64,000 nt of DNA from Halodesulfovibrio sp. (GCF_025210605.1 NZ_JAOARI010000018.1:62001-126000); one strand, 5' to 3'; shown: positions 25,466-36,154, counted from the stretch's first letter. The notes: generated from the sequence alone by a model not told the origin. A program made the numbers and translations.

Positions 25466-27162
25466 GGATTAGTTACAACCTCGTAGCGCCTCTGGCTTTT
25501 AGGAACCCACCATCGGTCTAAATTATGCGTAATACCTGCCGGTGCAGGCTCAATTCCTTTAAATCGCTTTTGGATGATCGGTAATGAATAGGAAACATAT
25601 AAAAAGCAGTACGGCTGATCCGTGTGCAAAATTTCCTGCACGCGGTCGTACGCTTCCTTCCGCACCCCCATATCCAGTGTGTTACGACCAACCTCGAGCC
25701 ATTTATCAAGTTCCGGATTAATATATTTAATAAAATTCAGCCCGCCTTCTTCAGCCCGTGAAGAATGCCAAACTGTGGAAATATCCGGATCTTGAAGGAT
25801 GTTCCACCCCAAAATAAGTGCGTCAAAGCGTCCCTTATTAATAAATTCTTTGATGAATGCCGCCCATTCAACGGTTCTAATAGTGACCTGAATACCAATA
25901 TCTTTCAACTGGCTTTGAATAATCGTAGCTGTTTTTATCCGTTCCTCATTGCCCTGATTGGTCAGGATTGTGAACGCAAACGGTATTCCATCCTTCTCCA
26001 GTACGCCATCTTTATTCTTCTCCCATCCAGATTTTTTAAGCAGTTGCGATGCTTTTTCAGGGTCATACCCGTAATCTTCAATAGCCGTGTTATACGGCCA
26101 TGTACCCGGCTTGTAGGGACCGACTGTCGGTTTTCCCTGACCAAAGAGCACCCCTTTCACCAAGCCTTCTTTATCAATTGCGTAAGAAATAGCACGGCGA
26201 ACCTGCGCATCCTGAAAAAACGGACTTCTAAAATTGAACCCTAAAAAAGAGTATCCGAAAGAAAGATATCGGTATTTATTAAAATTATCTTGAAAAAATT
26301 TACTGCTTGTCTGGTAAAGATACTGCTGTGGCGTCAGTGACATCATATCAATATGTCCTGCTTTCAATTCCAAAAACATTGTAGATACATCTGGAATAAC
26401 ACGATATACTATCTCATTCAGATATGGTCTTCCTAGAAAATATGTATCACTTGCTTCAAGAACAACTTTTTCTCCCCTGTCCCATTTTTTAAATTTAAAT
26501 GGCCCTGCGCCAACAGGCTGAGAAGTAAGGGGAGACGTCAGCAAATCTTGCCCTTCGAGCAGATGCTTTGGCATAATATCAAACATCCAACTCAGTAAAA
26601 CACGCGCAAGCGGTTTTTCATATGTTGCTTCAAACGTATATTTATCTAGTAAAGTAAACTTTTTCACTAACAAGTAGTCTTGTGCATACGCAGTTGGAGT
26701 GTTGGGATCTATATATAATTTGTAGGTAAACTCTACATCTTCCGCAGTAAGCGGCACACCGTCTTCCCACAACACATCCTTACGCATAGTAATGCGTATC
26801 CTTTTTCCTTCATCGAGTACTTCAAATGATTCTGCTGCATAGGGAACTATGTTTAAATCTTTATCATACTTTAAAGGGGATACATAAATATGCGATGCAA
26901 CTTCATGGGAACCAGCATCAGAGCTCAGCATAGGGATCATATTTGTAATATCTCCTATTGAGCCTAAAATAATGCGCCCACCGTATTCCGGTTTGTGAAT
27001 ATTTATTGTATTGTCGCCAACGGCTCTTTCGGATTGCGTGCTAGAAGTCGCCGACGCGGTAGATGCAGATTGCTTTTTTTCAGCAGGAGAGCTGCAACCT
27101 GTTAAAAACAAAAAACATAGCAGTACTCCTAAAAGTACTCTTTTTTGCAAACTGCAATGCAT
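25462..27162 (-). CDS. Peptide/nickel-type ABC solute-binding lipoprotein
   Basis: 566 residues, SBP family 5 (OppA/DppA-like). MHCSLQKRVLLGVLLCFLFL then TGCSS is a lipoprotein signal; Cys24 would be lipidated. The body shows family blocks: GDITNMIPM, LRITMRKDVLWEDGVPLTAEDV-like region, QVRRAISYAIDKEGLV and the YNLDRWW-like end. The start at 27162 is favoured over an in-frame upstream ATG by GAGGA just before it and by the lipobox position. No permease or ATPase genes are adjacent; instead it overlaps the (p)ppGpp synthetase gene by 4 nt. Confidence 0.88.
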   Translation of the reverse strand: MHCSLQKRVLLGVLLCFLFLTGCSSPAEKKQSASTASATSSTQSERAVGDNTINIHKPEYGGRIILGSIGDITNMIPMLSSDAGSHEVASHIYVSPLKYDKDLNIVPYAAESFEVLDEGKRIRITMRKDVLWEDGVPLTAEDVEFTYKLYIDPNTPTAYAQDYLLVKKFTLLDKYTFEATYEKPLARVLLSWMFDIMPKHLLEGQDLLTSPLTSQPVGAGPFKFKKWDRGEKVVLEASDTYFLGRPYLNEIVYRVIPDVSTMFLELKAGHIDMMSLTPQQYLYQTSSKFFQDNFNKYRYLSFGYSFLGFNFRSPFFQDAQVRRAISYAIDKEGLVKGVLFGQGKPTVGPYKPGTWPYNTAIEDYGYDPEKASQLLKKSGWEKNKDGVLEKDGIPFAFTILTNQGNEERIKTATIIQSQLKDIGIQVTIRTVEWAAFIKEFINKGRFDALILGWNILQDPDISTVWHSSRAEEGGLNFIKYINPELDKWLEVGRNTLDMGVRKEAYDRVQEILHTDQPYCFLYVSYSLPIIQKRFKGIEPAPAGITHNLDRWWVPKSQRRYEVVTNP

Positions 27163-27304
27163 AGCATCCTCACTATTGCCAAAATCATCAGATAGAGTAT
27201 CCTGAGCCGATACGGAAAAAAACATTTCAGACGGTAAAAGTAACGCTAACAAACTTCTACCCTATTGAAAACTGATTGAATTTTGAATAACCTTATGCCC
27301 CTCT

Positions 27305-27344
27305 TGCTATTAGGGTAAAATAGCAGGACGTCCCTTTCGGACGT
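27305..27344 (+). promoter_or_regulatory. Two small hairpins in the leader of the SNF2 helicase gene
   Basis: An inverted repeat TGCTATT-N7-AATAGCA (27305-27325) and a hairpin ACGTCC-CTTTC-GGACGT (27328-27344) sit just before the ribosome-binding site AAGGAG (27356-27361). They could be operator or translation-control elements. Confidence 0.35.
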
Positions 27345-27371
27345 TACACACTCCACAAGGAGCTTTTTTAG

Positions 27372-30300
27372 ATGGATGAAGCTTCCGCAAAAAAACTGCT
27401 TCACGAATTGGTATCAAGTACCATTCCAGAATATATTATTGAAGGTTCCCAATATCTTCTCGACTCCGGCGGAGTTCAGAAGATCAGCGTCAAAAAAGGG
27501 GACGGCTACTGGGATATCTCCGGTACAGTGCAGGGTGAAGATTTTCAGATTTATTCTCCGAAAATCTCGTTGGATTTCCATGAGAATTCCACAAACTTTC
27601 TCTGCAACTGCCCAGAGGCCTTTTCTGGTGCGTGTCGTCACGTAGGTGCCGCTGCTCTCAAGTTTATTCCTTCCCTTGAAGAAGGTAACACAGCAGAAGC
27701 AACCCCGACAAAGCCACGGTCTGACTGGAGACAGAATTTCAGATCATACTTTGCTACTGAGCTTGAGCCAGAAGCGGGCAGACATTACCTTCTTTACCGT
27801 TTTCACCCCGAACCGGGCAGACTTCAGGTTTCATTCTTCCGCGCAAGGCAGAATAAATCCGGTCTATCCACAGTGCATAACGAAATTACTATCCAGCAAA
27901 TCCTCGATCATCCGGATTGGCATGAGCAAACTCCGGGGCTTGCGGAATTGCTGGAACAAGTTGGCAAATATAATGACTACTTCGGGCATCGTGTAGAAAT
28001 CCCTGACGGATTACTCACATGGTTTTTATGGACTGTTAAGAGCGAGTACTACTTGTTCTGGCAGGACACAGATAAGCCGTGCCGTATCGAAACTACAACC
28101 ATGCAGCTCAAACTCAAACCAGATCTTGAGGAAGAAGGACTTACCTTTGCTGTTATGATTGAAGGCAGCGGAAAGCAGCCTTTGTCCATTACAGAAGAAG
28201 AAGTTTCCTTCCATGGTCAAATGCCATTATGGGTTTGCTGGAAAAAGGGTTTTCACCCTGTACACACAACTCTGGACTCAATGCTTGTTCAGGATCTTGT
28301 GCAGCATCCTCCACATGTCAGCCGTGATGATATTCCTGAATTTCTCGACAGAGTTTGGACACAGTTCCCGACATCCGACTTGCATGAGCCGGAGAAGTTT
28401 CTTGAGCACATGGAACCTATTTTTGTTCCCGGCACATACAACCCGAAACTTTTCCTTGATGAAGAAGGATCACTGCTCACCTTAGAAATTCAAAACTTTT
28501 ATGAAACAATTCATGGTGAATTCCTGCTTCCGGGACCTAACCCTGAATTCATGACAGGCAGCTATTCTTTCGAAGACACAACATATCTTATTCGTCGCAT
28601 GCAGGACGAAGAAGCTAAGCTCGCTGAAAAGCTGCTCGAAATGAACTTCCAGCCTCGTAACAACCGAATCTGGTTCCTTGAGCCGGAAGAAGCCATTACG
28701 TTCCTTTTGGATGCATACCCTAAACTTATTGAGCAGTACCGCGTCTTCGGTGAAAAAGCGCTCTCTAAGTATAAGGTACGCCTTGCCACTCCAGTTATTA
28801 ACGCTACAGTGGAATCCAACGAAGAAGAAAAATGGTTCTCTCTCGACATTGAAGTTGATTACGATGGTCAGAAAGTACCTATCGATCTTATCTGGAAAGC
28901 ATGGTCTCACGGCAAGCGCTATGTTCAGTTGAAAGACGGTTCATACACTAGCCTGCCTGAATCATGGCTGGAAAAAGTTGCACACAAACTGCGTGCCATG
29001 GGTCTTGACCCTGAGAAACCACCTCAGCAGAGATTCGAGCAGTACGAAGCGCCTGTATTGGACAACCTGCTTGATGATCTTCCTGAAGTAGAAACAGACG
29101 GTTTCTGGGATACGCTGCGCGAAAAAATTCATACCTTCAAAGAAATTGCCGTTGTTAATCAGCCGGATGGCTTGCAGGCAACTCTTCGCGGGTACCAGCA
29201 GCAAGGTCTCAGTTATCTTAACTTCTTGCGTGAATACGGTTTCGGTGGAATCCTCGCTGATGAAATGGGGCTTGGTAAAACAATCCAGACTCTTTCTTTC
29301 ATTCAGCACATGGTAGAACGCGGCGACACAGGACCAAACCTGATTGTTGTACCGACTTCTGTTCTTCCTAACTGGGACCGTGAGGCATCTAAGTTTGTAC
29401 CAGAACTTAAACGCCTTATCATCTACGGAACCCGACGCGAAAACATGTTCAAGCAGATTGCTGAATCTGATCTGGTTGTTACAACATATGCATTGCTTCG
29501 CCGTGACCTTGAAGAGTTACAGAACTATGAGTTCAACTCTATTATTCTTGATGAAGCGCAGAACATTAAAAACCCGAACACAATCACAGCACGCTCTGTT
29601 CGTAAAATCAACGCACAGCAGAGACTTTGTCTCTCCGGTACTCCGATTGAGAACAACTTGTTCGAGCTTTGGTCATTGTTCGAGTTCCTTATGCCTGGCT
29701 TCCTCGGTTCGCAGCATGCATTCCAGCGTGGCATTGTAAAGCCGATTAAAGATGGTGATGCAGAAACTATTGAGCAACTTCGTACTCGCGTAAAACCGTT
29801 TATCTTACGCCGTACAAAAGCAGAAGTAGCCAAAGACCTGCCGCCTAAAATCGAAAACGTCCAGTACTGTGCTCTTGCTGAAGAGCAGGCAGAACTGTAT
29901 GGCGCTCTTGCTGCCAAGCTTAAAGAACAGGTTATGTCTGACGTGGATGAAAAAGGTATGGCAAAAAGCCAGATGTCAATTCTGGATGCGCTTCTCAAAC
30001 TTCGTCAGATTTGTTGTCACCCTCGCCTTCTCAATCTCAACATGCCTGGATTCACTACAAACCTGCCTTCCGGTAAGTTTGATGCGTTCAAGGACATGAT
30101 TACTGACATTGTTTCCGAAGGTCATAAGGTATTGGTGTTCTCACAGTTTGTATCCATGCTCCACATTATCCGTTCATGGTTACAGATTGCTGACATTCCA
30201 TACGCATACCTTGACGGTACATCAAAAGACCGTTTCGAGCAGGTAGACAGGTTTAACGATTCACCGGATATTCCTATCTTCCTCATTTCCTTGAAAGCAG

Positions 30301-30575
30301 GTGGTACCGGTCTCAACCTTACCAGTGCCGACTATGTTATCCACTACGACCCTTGGTGGAACCCTGCTGTTGAAGATCAGGCAACTGACCGTGCTCACCG
30401 TATTGGTCAGAAGTCTCAGGTATTCTCATACAAAATGATTTGTCAGAATACCGTTGAAGAAAAGATCCTCAAACTTCAGGATATGAAAAAAGGCGTTGCA
30501 GACTCCATTATTCCTGGCAAGGAAGCATGGAAATCTCTCACCAGAGACGACCTTGAAATGCTGTTCGACATTTAA
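27372..30575 (+). CDS. SNF2-family DEAD/DEAH helicase with SWIM zinc finger
   Basis: 1067 residues. A SWIM finger is visible near the N-terminus (Cys78-x-Cys80...Cys88-x-His90, CNCPEAFSGACRH). After a large middle region the SNF2 core begins near residue 610: motif I DEMGLGKT, motif II DEAQ, SGTPIENNL, then the helicase C lobe with LKAGGTGLNL and DRAHRIGQ. These are ATP-driven DNA translocases; the closest bacterial relatives are often called HepA/RapA-like, though RapA itself lacks SWIM. Single gene with its own leader and terminator. Confidence 0.92.
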   Translation: MDEASAKKLLHELVSSTIPEYIIEGSQYLLDSGGVQKISVKKGDGYWDISGTVQGEDFQIYSPKISLDFHENSTNFLCNCPEAFSGACRHVGAAALKFIPSLEEGNTAEATPTKPRSDWRQNFRSYFATELEPEAGRHYLLYRFHPEPGRLQVSFFRARQNKSGLSTVHNEITIQQILDHPDWHEQTPGLAELLEQVGKYNDYFGHRVEIPDGLLTWFLWTVKSEYYLFWQDTDKPCRIETTTMQLKLKPDLEEEGLTFAVMIEGSGKQPLSITEEEVSFHGQMPLWVCWKKGFHPVHTTLDSMLVQDLVQHPPHVSRDDIPEFLDRVWTQFPTSDLHEPEKFLEHMEPIFVPGTYNPKLFLDEEGSLLTLEIQNFYETIHGEFLLPGPNPEFMTGSYSFEDTTYLIRRMQDEEAKLAEKLLEMNFQPRNNRIWFLEPEEAITFLLDAYPKLIEQYRVFGEKALSKYKVRLATPVINATVESNEEEKWFSLDIEVDYDGQKVPIDLIWKAWSHGKRYVQLKDGSYTSLPESWLEKVAHKLRAMGLDPEKPPQQRFEQYEAPVLDNLLDDLPEVETDGFWDTLREKIHTFKEIAVVNQPDGLQATLRGYQQQGLSYLNFLREYGFGGILADEMGLGKTIQTLSFIQHMVERGDTGPNLIVVPTSVLPNWDREASKFVPELKRLIIYGTRRENMFKQIAESDLVVTTYALLRRDLEELQNYEFNSIILDEAQNIKNPNTITARSVRKINAQQRLCLSGTPIENNLFELWSLFEFLMPGFLGSQHAFQRGIVKPIKDGDAETIEQLRTRVKPFILRRTKAEVAKDLPPKIENVQYCALAEEQAELYGALAAKLKEQVMSDVDEKGMAKSQMSILDALLKLRQICCHPRLLNLNMPGFTTNLPSGKFDAFKDMITDIVSEGHKVLVFSQFVSMLHIIRSWLQIADIPYAYLDGTSKDRFEQVDRFNDSPDIPIFLISLKAGGTGLNLTSADYVIHYDPWWNPAVEDQATDRAHRIGQKSQVFSYKMICQNTVEEKILKLQDMKKGVADSIIPGKEAWKSLTRDDLEMLFDI

Positions 30576-30594
30576 GACACAAAACAAGCAATAT

Positions 30595-30627
30595 AAAAAA
30601 AGGGAGCCATTTGGCTCCCTTTTTTTA
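30595..30627. terminator. Bidirectional terminator
   Basis: GGGAGCC-ATTT-GGCTCCC with A-run before and T-run after, between convergent helicase and chemoreceptor genes. Confidence 0.92.
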
Positions 30628-30707
30628 TATCGTATCGGTAATCTTGCTATCTTCATTGCGCACAAACGCTAGCGGAAAAACATCAAGATATTTTTTCTAT
30701 CCATCCG

Positions 30708-32525
30708 CTATTTAGATGCATGAGCGTGGTGACGTAACTCTTCAGTTACACAGGTGATATGCTCGGTAGTGCCACCAAGTTCTTCAATAACTTGCGTTGC
30801 TCCACTAACCTCTTCGCCCGAAGCAGTCACAAAGCCTTGCATTTGTTCCAACGCATTCGAAACCTGAACATATTCTTGAGCCTGTCTATCCGCTGCTTCA
30901 GAAATCTGCATAGAACGGTTGTATGCGGACTCAGCCCCCAAAGCAATTTGACTGAAGCGTTCACCGGAATCTTCTGCGAGTCCAGCGGTAGCGGTGATAT
31001 CATCTGCAATTCCATTCATAGAAACTGCATTGACCTGTGTTGCCTGCTGAATACCGGAAATTGTTTGCCCAACTTCCCGTGTTGCTTCCATTGTCTTTTC
31101 TGCAAGCTTTCGCACTTCATCCGCAACAACAGCAAATCCTCTACCAGCTTCGCCAGCGCGGGCTGCTTCAATAGCAGCATTAAGTGCAAGCAAGTTAGTC
31201 TGGTCTGCAATGTCTGAAATAACAACCATAACCTGATTGATAGATTCCGCCTGCTTATCAAGCTGACTCATCTGCTCTTGCAACGCATCTGCTTTTTTAT
31301 GAACCGCTTTGATAGCAGAAAGAGATTTTTCAATCATCTGAGAACCTTCACGAACTGTGTTAAGTTCATCTTCACCTTGCGACATTGCCTGATTTGCAAG
31401 TTCTTTAATCAGAATAGCAGCTTGATTTAAGTTCTGCATTGCACTGTCAACTTCTGTCATTTGATTCTGCTGATCGTCAGAACGCTCGCCAACAGTCGCC
31501 ATGTGTCTGGAAAGAGTTTCCATCATAGATTTACTGTGTACAGCAGCCTCTTCGAGCACATGCGCAGTACGTAAAATTTCATCATATGATGTTTGTAAAT
31601 CGTGACGGTTCTTTTCCGCATCATCTTGCGCTACTGCGGCTGCCTGTGCTTTTTCTTTGGCATCAATTGTCGCTTTTCGCAGCTCAGAGTTACCGGTTAC
31701 AAGTGCCTCTGACATTGCATTCATAGCGACAGCAAGCTCTGTAAGCTCATCTGCACCTTCAACAGGGATATGCAATTCAAGGTCACCATCTGCAATTTTT
31801 TTAGCACCATCTTTAACAATTGAAAGCGGTGTAAGTATACTGCGAATGATATACACACAAAGGAACATTATCCCGACAAGAAAAACAGTAAAAAGCGAAC
31901 CAACCAGTATTATTCGAGGACGGACAAGCTCATGAAGAGCCACTGTAAATGCTGCATGGCTTTTCTCAATGTTGGACAAATAAATACCAGTGCCAAGCCA
32001 AATATCTGTTCCTGGAATATATTGTGCGGAGCCAATTTTGGGCTGTACACCAGCACCGGGTTTATTCCACACAAATTCGGAGATTCCCCCACCAGACTTG
32101 GCTATTCGATACAAGTCCTTAATGATAAAAGCACCATTGGGTCCCTTTAATCCACTCAAGTCCTTCCCAATAAGAGAAGGATTCGACCCGTGGGCGACAC
32201 AGGTAGTTCCCCTGTAAGCATAAAAATATCCAGATCGATCTTTTTCAAATCGAATATTTGAAAAAACTTTCTGAATAATTTTTTGTTGCATGGAAGGGTC
32301 ACTTACCCCCTCAAGCCTTGTAGCAAGCGTACTTGCAAGCACGGTTGTTGCTACTGCTATCTTATCTTTTTCCTGCATCGTCATTTGGCTATTAACTTCC
32401 GCCGAACTTGTATCAATCAAGTTATTGGAAGCCTGCCAATATTCTACCAGAAGTCCCCCAAGAGAGAGAAGAAGTAACGCAAAAAGTATCTGAACCCTAC
32501 TCGCAATTTTGAATTTCCGAATCAT
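30708..32525 (-). CDS. Methyl-accepting chemotaxis protein with single Cache domain
   Basis: 605 residues. Transmembrane helices at about 10-28 and 200-225 bracket a periplasmic sCache-type sensor ([20 protein letters not shown], then FVWNKPGAG and [14 protein letters not shown]). A HAMP domain follows (about 225-280), then the coiled-coil signalling domain with the hairpin tip ([23 protein letters not shown]). sCache domains of this kind often bind short organic acids. The receptor lies about 7.5 kb from the che operon and probably feeds it. The ribosome-binding site is weak. Confidence 0.93.
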   Translation of the reverse strand: MIRKFKIASRVQILFALLLLSLGGLLVEYWQASNNLIDTSSAEVNSQMTMQEKDKIAVATTVLASTLATRLEGVSDPSMQQKIIQKVFSNIRFEKDRSGYFYAYRGTTCVAHGSNPSLIGKDLSGLKGPNGAFIIKDLYRIAKSGGGISEFVWNKPGAGVQPKIGSAQYIPGTDIWLGTGIYLSNIEKSHAAFTVALHELVRPRIILVGSLFTVFLVGIMFLCVYIIRSILTPLSIVKDGAKKIADGDLELHIPVEGADELTELAVAMNAMSEALVTGNSELRKATIDAKEKAQAAAVAQDDAEKNRHDLQTSYDEILRTAHVLEEAAVHSKSMMETLSRHMATVGERSDDQQNQMTEVDSAMQNLNQAAILIKELANQAMSQGEDELNTVREGSQMIEKSLSAIKAVHKKADALQEQMSQLDKQAESINQVMVVISDIADQTNLLALNAAIEAARAGEAGRGFAVVADEVRKLAEKTMEATREVGQTISGIQQATQVNAVSMNGIADDITATAGLAEDSGERFSQIALGAESAYNRSMQISEAADRQAQEYVQVSNALEQMQGFVTASGEEVSGATQVIEELGGTTEHITCVTEELRHHAHASK

Positions 32526-32980
32526 AGCAATTTTCTCGACTCTTCTTTCATAAAATTAATTAGTTACTAAATATGTAATACTAACCCCCAGCAGTATTAC
32601 TCTCTCCTTTGCCCAATAAACATACTGTGTATTACAGCGTATATGCATACCACATTATCGCTAAAGCATAGTTAATTGCATAAAAAAGAGCGACACTAAA
32701 AAAGTTACATGTATAACTGCTGTGCAAAACAATGCCGCCCTCATTGCAACAAGCTAGATTTACCAGTCGTAAATACATCATCGCTTTATTACAAATAGAT
32801 ATCTTTATCAATAACTACATTTATAATGAGTAGCACAACCGTGTATGTCATGACTCTACATCCCTACAAACTACTTTCAAAAAAGCTGACACTACACATC
32901 TCATTCAAGATAGATACGGTCAAAACAACAAGGCAACCACTACCGCAGTTGCCTTGTCAGATATTCACGCATAAAATAGT
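32526..32980. other. Intergenic region upstream of the chemoreceptor gene
   Basis: 455 bp of AT-rich sequence. It contains the chemoreceptor promoter side and, at the far end, the terminator of the succinyl-CoA synthetase gene. No ORF or RNA gene seen. Confidence 0.5.
32920..32956 (-). terminator. Terminator of the fused succinyl-CoA synthetase gene
   Basis: On the minus strand CAAGGCAAC pairs with GTTGCCTTG over a 10-nt loop, followed by TTGTTTTG; a moderate T-tract. Confidence 0.75.
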
Positions 32981-35089
32981 TTATGCTGTCATTTTATCGG
33001 CTGCTCCAGAAAGAACGCCTTTTACTAAATCAGGAAGCTGTGCAAGATCAGGACTGATAACAAATCCTGCATCGCGCATTGCTTGAAGTTTATGCTCAAT
33101 ACCGCCAGAATTTTCATCTAAGATTGCTCCGGCATGACCCAAACGTTTTCCCGGAGGCGCTGTACGCGCTGCAATAAAGGATACTACAGGCTTTTCAAAT
33201 CCCGTTGATTTCACGTACGCTGCAAGTTCCTCCTCAGCGGAACCACCTACCTCTCCTAAAATAAGAACTGCATGTGTATTATCATCATTCCGCACCAGCT
33301 CGAATAAATCCGTAAAACTTGTGCCAATAAATGAATCGCCACCAATTCCTACACAGAACGACTGCCCGATGCCTGCGCGCGACAGCCTGTCCGCTGCTTC
33401 ATACGTCAACGTACCGGAGCGGGAGAATATAGCCACATGCCCTGCCGTAAAAACACTCGCAGGCATAATGCCAATCTTGCACTGCTCAGGGACAATTATT
33501 CCCGGAGTATTCGGTCCGACAATACGAGTTGTTGAGCCGTTGATATCTTTCAGAGCAGAAAGCATGCTCGCTTGGGCAATCCCCTCAGTAATGCATATGA
33601 CCCACGGAATATTTTCTGCGGCTGATTCTGAAACAGCATCCGCTGCAAACGCGGCTGGAACAAAAATTATTGAAGCATCAATGCGGTGATTCTTTTTTGC
33701 CTCGTGCACTGAGTTGTATACAGGAATCCCCATTACTGTTTGACCACCTTTAAATGGCGTCACTCCGGCAACAATGTTCGTGCCGTACTCTTGCATCAAA
33801 GCAACATGACGCTGTGCGACTTTTCCGGTAATGCCCTGAACGAGAACCTGAGAATCACTGTTTACCCCAAGTACATTCCCCCTGCCAGTACGGGTGAATG
33901 GCGGCATAATTGAAGGAATTTTTTCCTCTTCTATGGGGTATTCAATTGTCGGAGCATCCGCAGGTTTGAGAGCATGAAGCTGTTCAAGCGCTTCATTCAT
34001 TTCAGTAGTAATAAATACATTTTCAATGCTGGATTCTTGTAGCAAAGCACGCCCTTCATCAGACTCCAGCCCAGCCATGCGGATAACAATAGGCTTAGGG
34101 GCGGACTTGCCATCAAGCACAGCAAGAAGTGCTTTTGCCACTTCCTTGCATGATACAATTCCGCCAAAAAGATTTATGAAGACAGCTGCAACGTCATCAT
34201 TTCCAAAAAGCAAATCAAGAGCGCGCTTAATGCGCTCTCTGTCTGCTGCACCGCCTAAGTCCATAAAATTTGCAGCAGACAGCCCGTTAAAATTCAACAA
34301 GTCCATGGTAGCCATTGCCAACCCTGCACCGTTTACAAGAATACCCACCCAGCCTTTTAGCTGGACGTAGCTCAACCCCGCTTCACGAGCGATAGTTTCT
34401 TCAGGGGAATGATGTTCTGGAGTGTAATATCCTTCCAGCTGCTCTGGATACATTTCAACAACGTTGTCATCAAGCTCCACCTTTCCGTCCAAAGCCACCC
34501 ACTCTCCTTGAGCAGTGATAACCAGCGGATTAATTTCTGTCATAAGCAGACCATATTCGGAAACAACGCCGTACAACTTTTTAACTAGATCACAAAAATC
34601 TGAATAAAATTGTTTATCTACTCCGAGATCAAAAAAAGCTGCACGCAAATGATGGTCTTTAAGACCGGAGGAAAGGTGCACACGCTGAATAAGCGGCTTT
34701 GTAGCCTGAGCGGCATTCTCAACCTCTATGCCGCCAGCTGCGCTTACTGTGAAGAGAAGGTCTTTGCGCTCTCTTGAAAGCACAAAGGAAAGGTAACATT
34801 CTTTGGCAATCTCCGTTGCCTGCTCGACTCGGATAAAAGGAACAGCATTTCCTTTAATTTCCATTGCAAAAATCTTTTCAGCTTTCTGATGAAATTCTTC
34901 AGGAGTGTCTGCCCGTAAAATGCCACCTGCTTTTCCCCGCCCGCCGGTAAGTACTTGCGCTTTTAAATACCAAGGGGGAGTAAGATGCTCAGGCACGGTT
35001 ATGGATTCTGGTGTTAAAAGAGTTCCCTCAGGGATAGTAATTCCAGCCTCTCCAAACAACTTCTTGCTCAAATGCTCATTTAAAAACAT
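32981..35089 (-). CDS. Fused succinate-CoA ligase (beta-alpha single chain)
   Basis: 702 residues combining both subunits of an ADP/GDP-forming acyl-CoA synthetase. Residues 1-390 match SucC: ATP-grasp domain (KAQVLTGGRGKAGG) and ligase domain (FMDLGGAADRERI, INLFGGIVSCKEVA). Residues 405-700 match SucD: VQGITGKVAQRH, GVTPFKGG, GPNTPGII and GKRLGHAGAI containing the phosphorylated histidine. The order beta then alpha differs from archaeal acetyl-CoA synthetases, which run alpha then beta. A related acyl substrate such as malate is possible. GGAG precedes the ATG. Transcribed alone. Confidence 0.85.
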   Translation of the reverse strand: MFLNEHLSKKLFGEAGITIPEGTLLTPESITVPEHLTPPWYLKAQVLTGGRGKAGGILRADTPEEFHQKAEKIFAMEIKGNAVPFIRVEQATEIAKECYLSFVLSRERKDLLFTVSAAGGIEVENAAQATKPLIQRVHLSSGLKDHHLRAAFFDLGVDKQFYSDFCDLVKKLYGVVSEYGLLMTEINPLVITAQGEWVALDGKVELDDNVVEMYPEQLEGYYTPEHHSPEETIAREAGLSYVQLKGWVGILVNGAGLAMATMDLLNFNGLSAANFMDLGGAADRERIKRALDLLFGNDDVAAVFINLFGGIVSCKEVAKALLAVLDGKSAPKPIVIRMAGLESDEGRALLQESSIENVFITTEMNEALEQLHALKPADAPTIEYPIEEEKIPSIMPPFTRTGRGNVLGVNSDSQVLVQGITGKVAQRHVALMQEYGTNIVAGVTPFKGGQTVMGIPVYNSVHEAKKNHRIDASIIFVPAAFAADAVSESAAENIPWVICITEGIAQASMLSALKDINGSTTRIVGPNTPGIIVPEQCKIGIMPASVFTAGHVAIFSRSGTLTYEAADRLSRAGIGQSFCVGIGGDSFIGTSFTDLFELVRNDDNTHAVLILGEVGGSAEEELAAYVKSTGFEKPVVSFIAARTAPPGKRLGHAGAILDENSGGIEHKLQAMRDAGFVISPDLAQLPDLVKGVLSGAADKMTA

Positions 35090-35493
35090 GGCGCTCCGTC
35101 CGTAAGATGAGAGTTATCAGTCATCAAGTGTTGGAACCATTCGCTGGACAAGAATTTTACGCACGGTCATCCGCACAGGTCGGCTTATGTCATTCTATGC
35201 TCCGGCTACTCAAACCATAACCGCAGCAAAAAGTGTGTCCCCGTATACCCTCAGTGTTACTATCAAACCTCCTCAGCAATAACCAAAGGGCACATTCCGA
35301 CCATAGTCTCATAATCACGCAACAGCGTTACCATCCAACATCCTTAGCAGCACGCACTCTGGCTCATGGTAAAGCTAAGTGCTACGCGGGAAATATATCT
35401 CTATACGTTCAACAAAGAGTATATGAAAAGGCAGTGTCCCGCCGCAACGCAACACTGCCGCATCAATTCAAGTTAAACGACTTTTAGTAAATG
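35090..35493. other. Intergenic region upstream of the fused ligase gene
   Basis: 404 bp. No convincing ORF; it holds the ligase promoter side and the terminator of the LUD gene at 35425-35459. Nothing else recognised. Confidence 0.5.
35425..35459 (-). terminator. Terminator of the HDAC-TPR-LUD operon
   Basis: On the minus strand GGCAGTGT pairs with ACACTGCC over a GC-rich loop, followed by TTTTC. Confidence 0.75.
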
Positions 35494-36150
35494 CTAAAAA
35501 CCGGCATCTTCGTTGATTAACACAATTTTAATGCGTTTTGCAGGGAAAGACTTTTCGGTAATAGTCCAAATATTACAAATGCGCTGTGGACTAGAACAGT
35601 CCATACAGTGCCCTGTTTTTTTGCACGGTGTTTTCATATCCAATCGCATGGTGTTGACGGGCGCTGCATAGTCTTTGATGCGGAACATCGCATCATCGAC
35701 AGTTTCAACCAGTTTGTTACGGCTGATAAACAAAACTACATGCTTAGGTCCAAAGTTCAACGCAGCAACACGGTTACCAATCATATCAAGGTTTACGAGT
35801 TTTCCGCACTCTGTCACCGCGTTTGTACCTGTAAGAAAGACATCAGCAAGTAACGCTTTACGGCGCAGCTCGTGCTTTTCATCAGCAGGCAGGGTTTTAT
35901 CGAACGTATCGATCACTTCAAGAGCGTCATTCTCGCGCACAGACTCAACAATGCCTGTTTCTGATAATGTCAGAGAACCGCCAAAAGAAATAGTTTGAGC
36001 ACCTTCAAGAGAAGGAAGAATTTCTTGCTCAAAAACATCTTTTGCACCCGCGACAGTGTCTGCCATGAATACATCAAAATTATTCTTTTCAAGCGCCAGT
36101 TTCAGTTCAGCTAACCGTAAAGTCCAGTAAGTCGTAATTGGGTTGCTCAT
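35494..36150 (-). CDS. LUD-domain protein (LutC/YkgG-like)
   Basis: 218 residues of the LUD (DUF162) family, whose members LutC/LldG take part in L-lactate oxidation. TISFGGSLTLSETGI, VFLTGTNAVTECGKLVNLD and GPKHVVLFISRNK are family hallmarks. A C-terminal cysteine cluster (TPCKKTGHCMDCSSPQRICN) could hold an Fe-S or zinc centre. It is not with lutA/lutB but closes an operon with a TPR protein and an HDAC-like gene, so a lactate role is uncertain. The start at 36150 follows the upstream stop by 4 bp. Confidence 0.8.
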   Translation of the reverse strand: MSNPITTYWTLRLAELKLALEKNNFDVFMADTVAGAKDVFEQEILPSLEGAQTISFGGSLTLSETGIVESVRENDALEVIDTFDKTLPADEKHELRRKALLADVFLTGTNAVTECGKLVNLDMIGNRVAALNFGPKHVVLFISRNKLVETVDDAMFRIKDYAAPVNTMRLDMKTPCKKTGHCMDCSSPQRICNIWTITEKSFPAKRIKIVLINEDAGF

Positions 36151-36154
36151 AATC

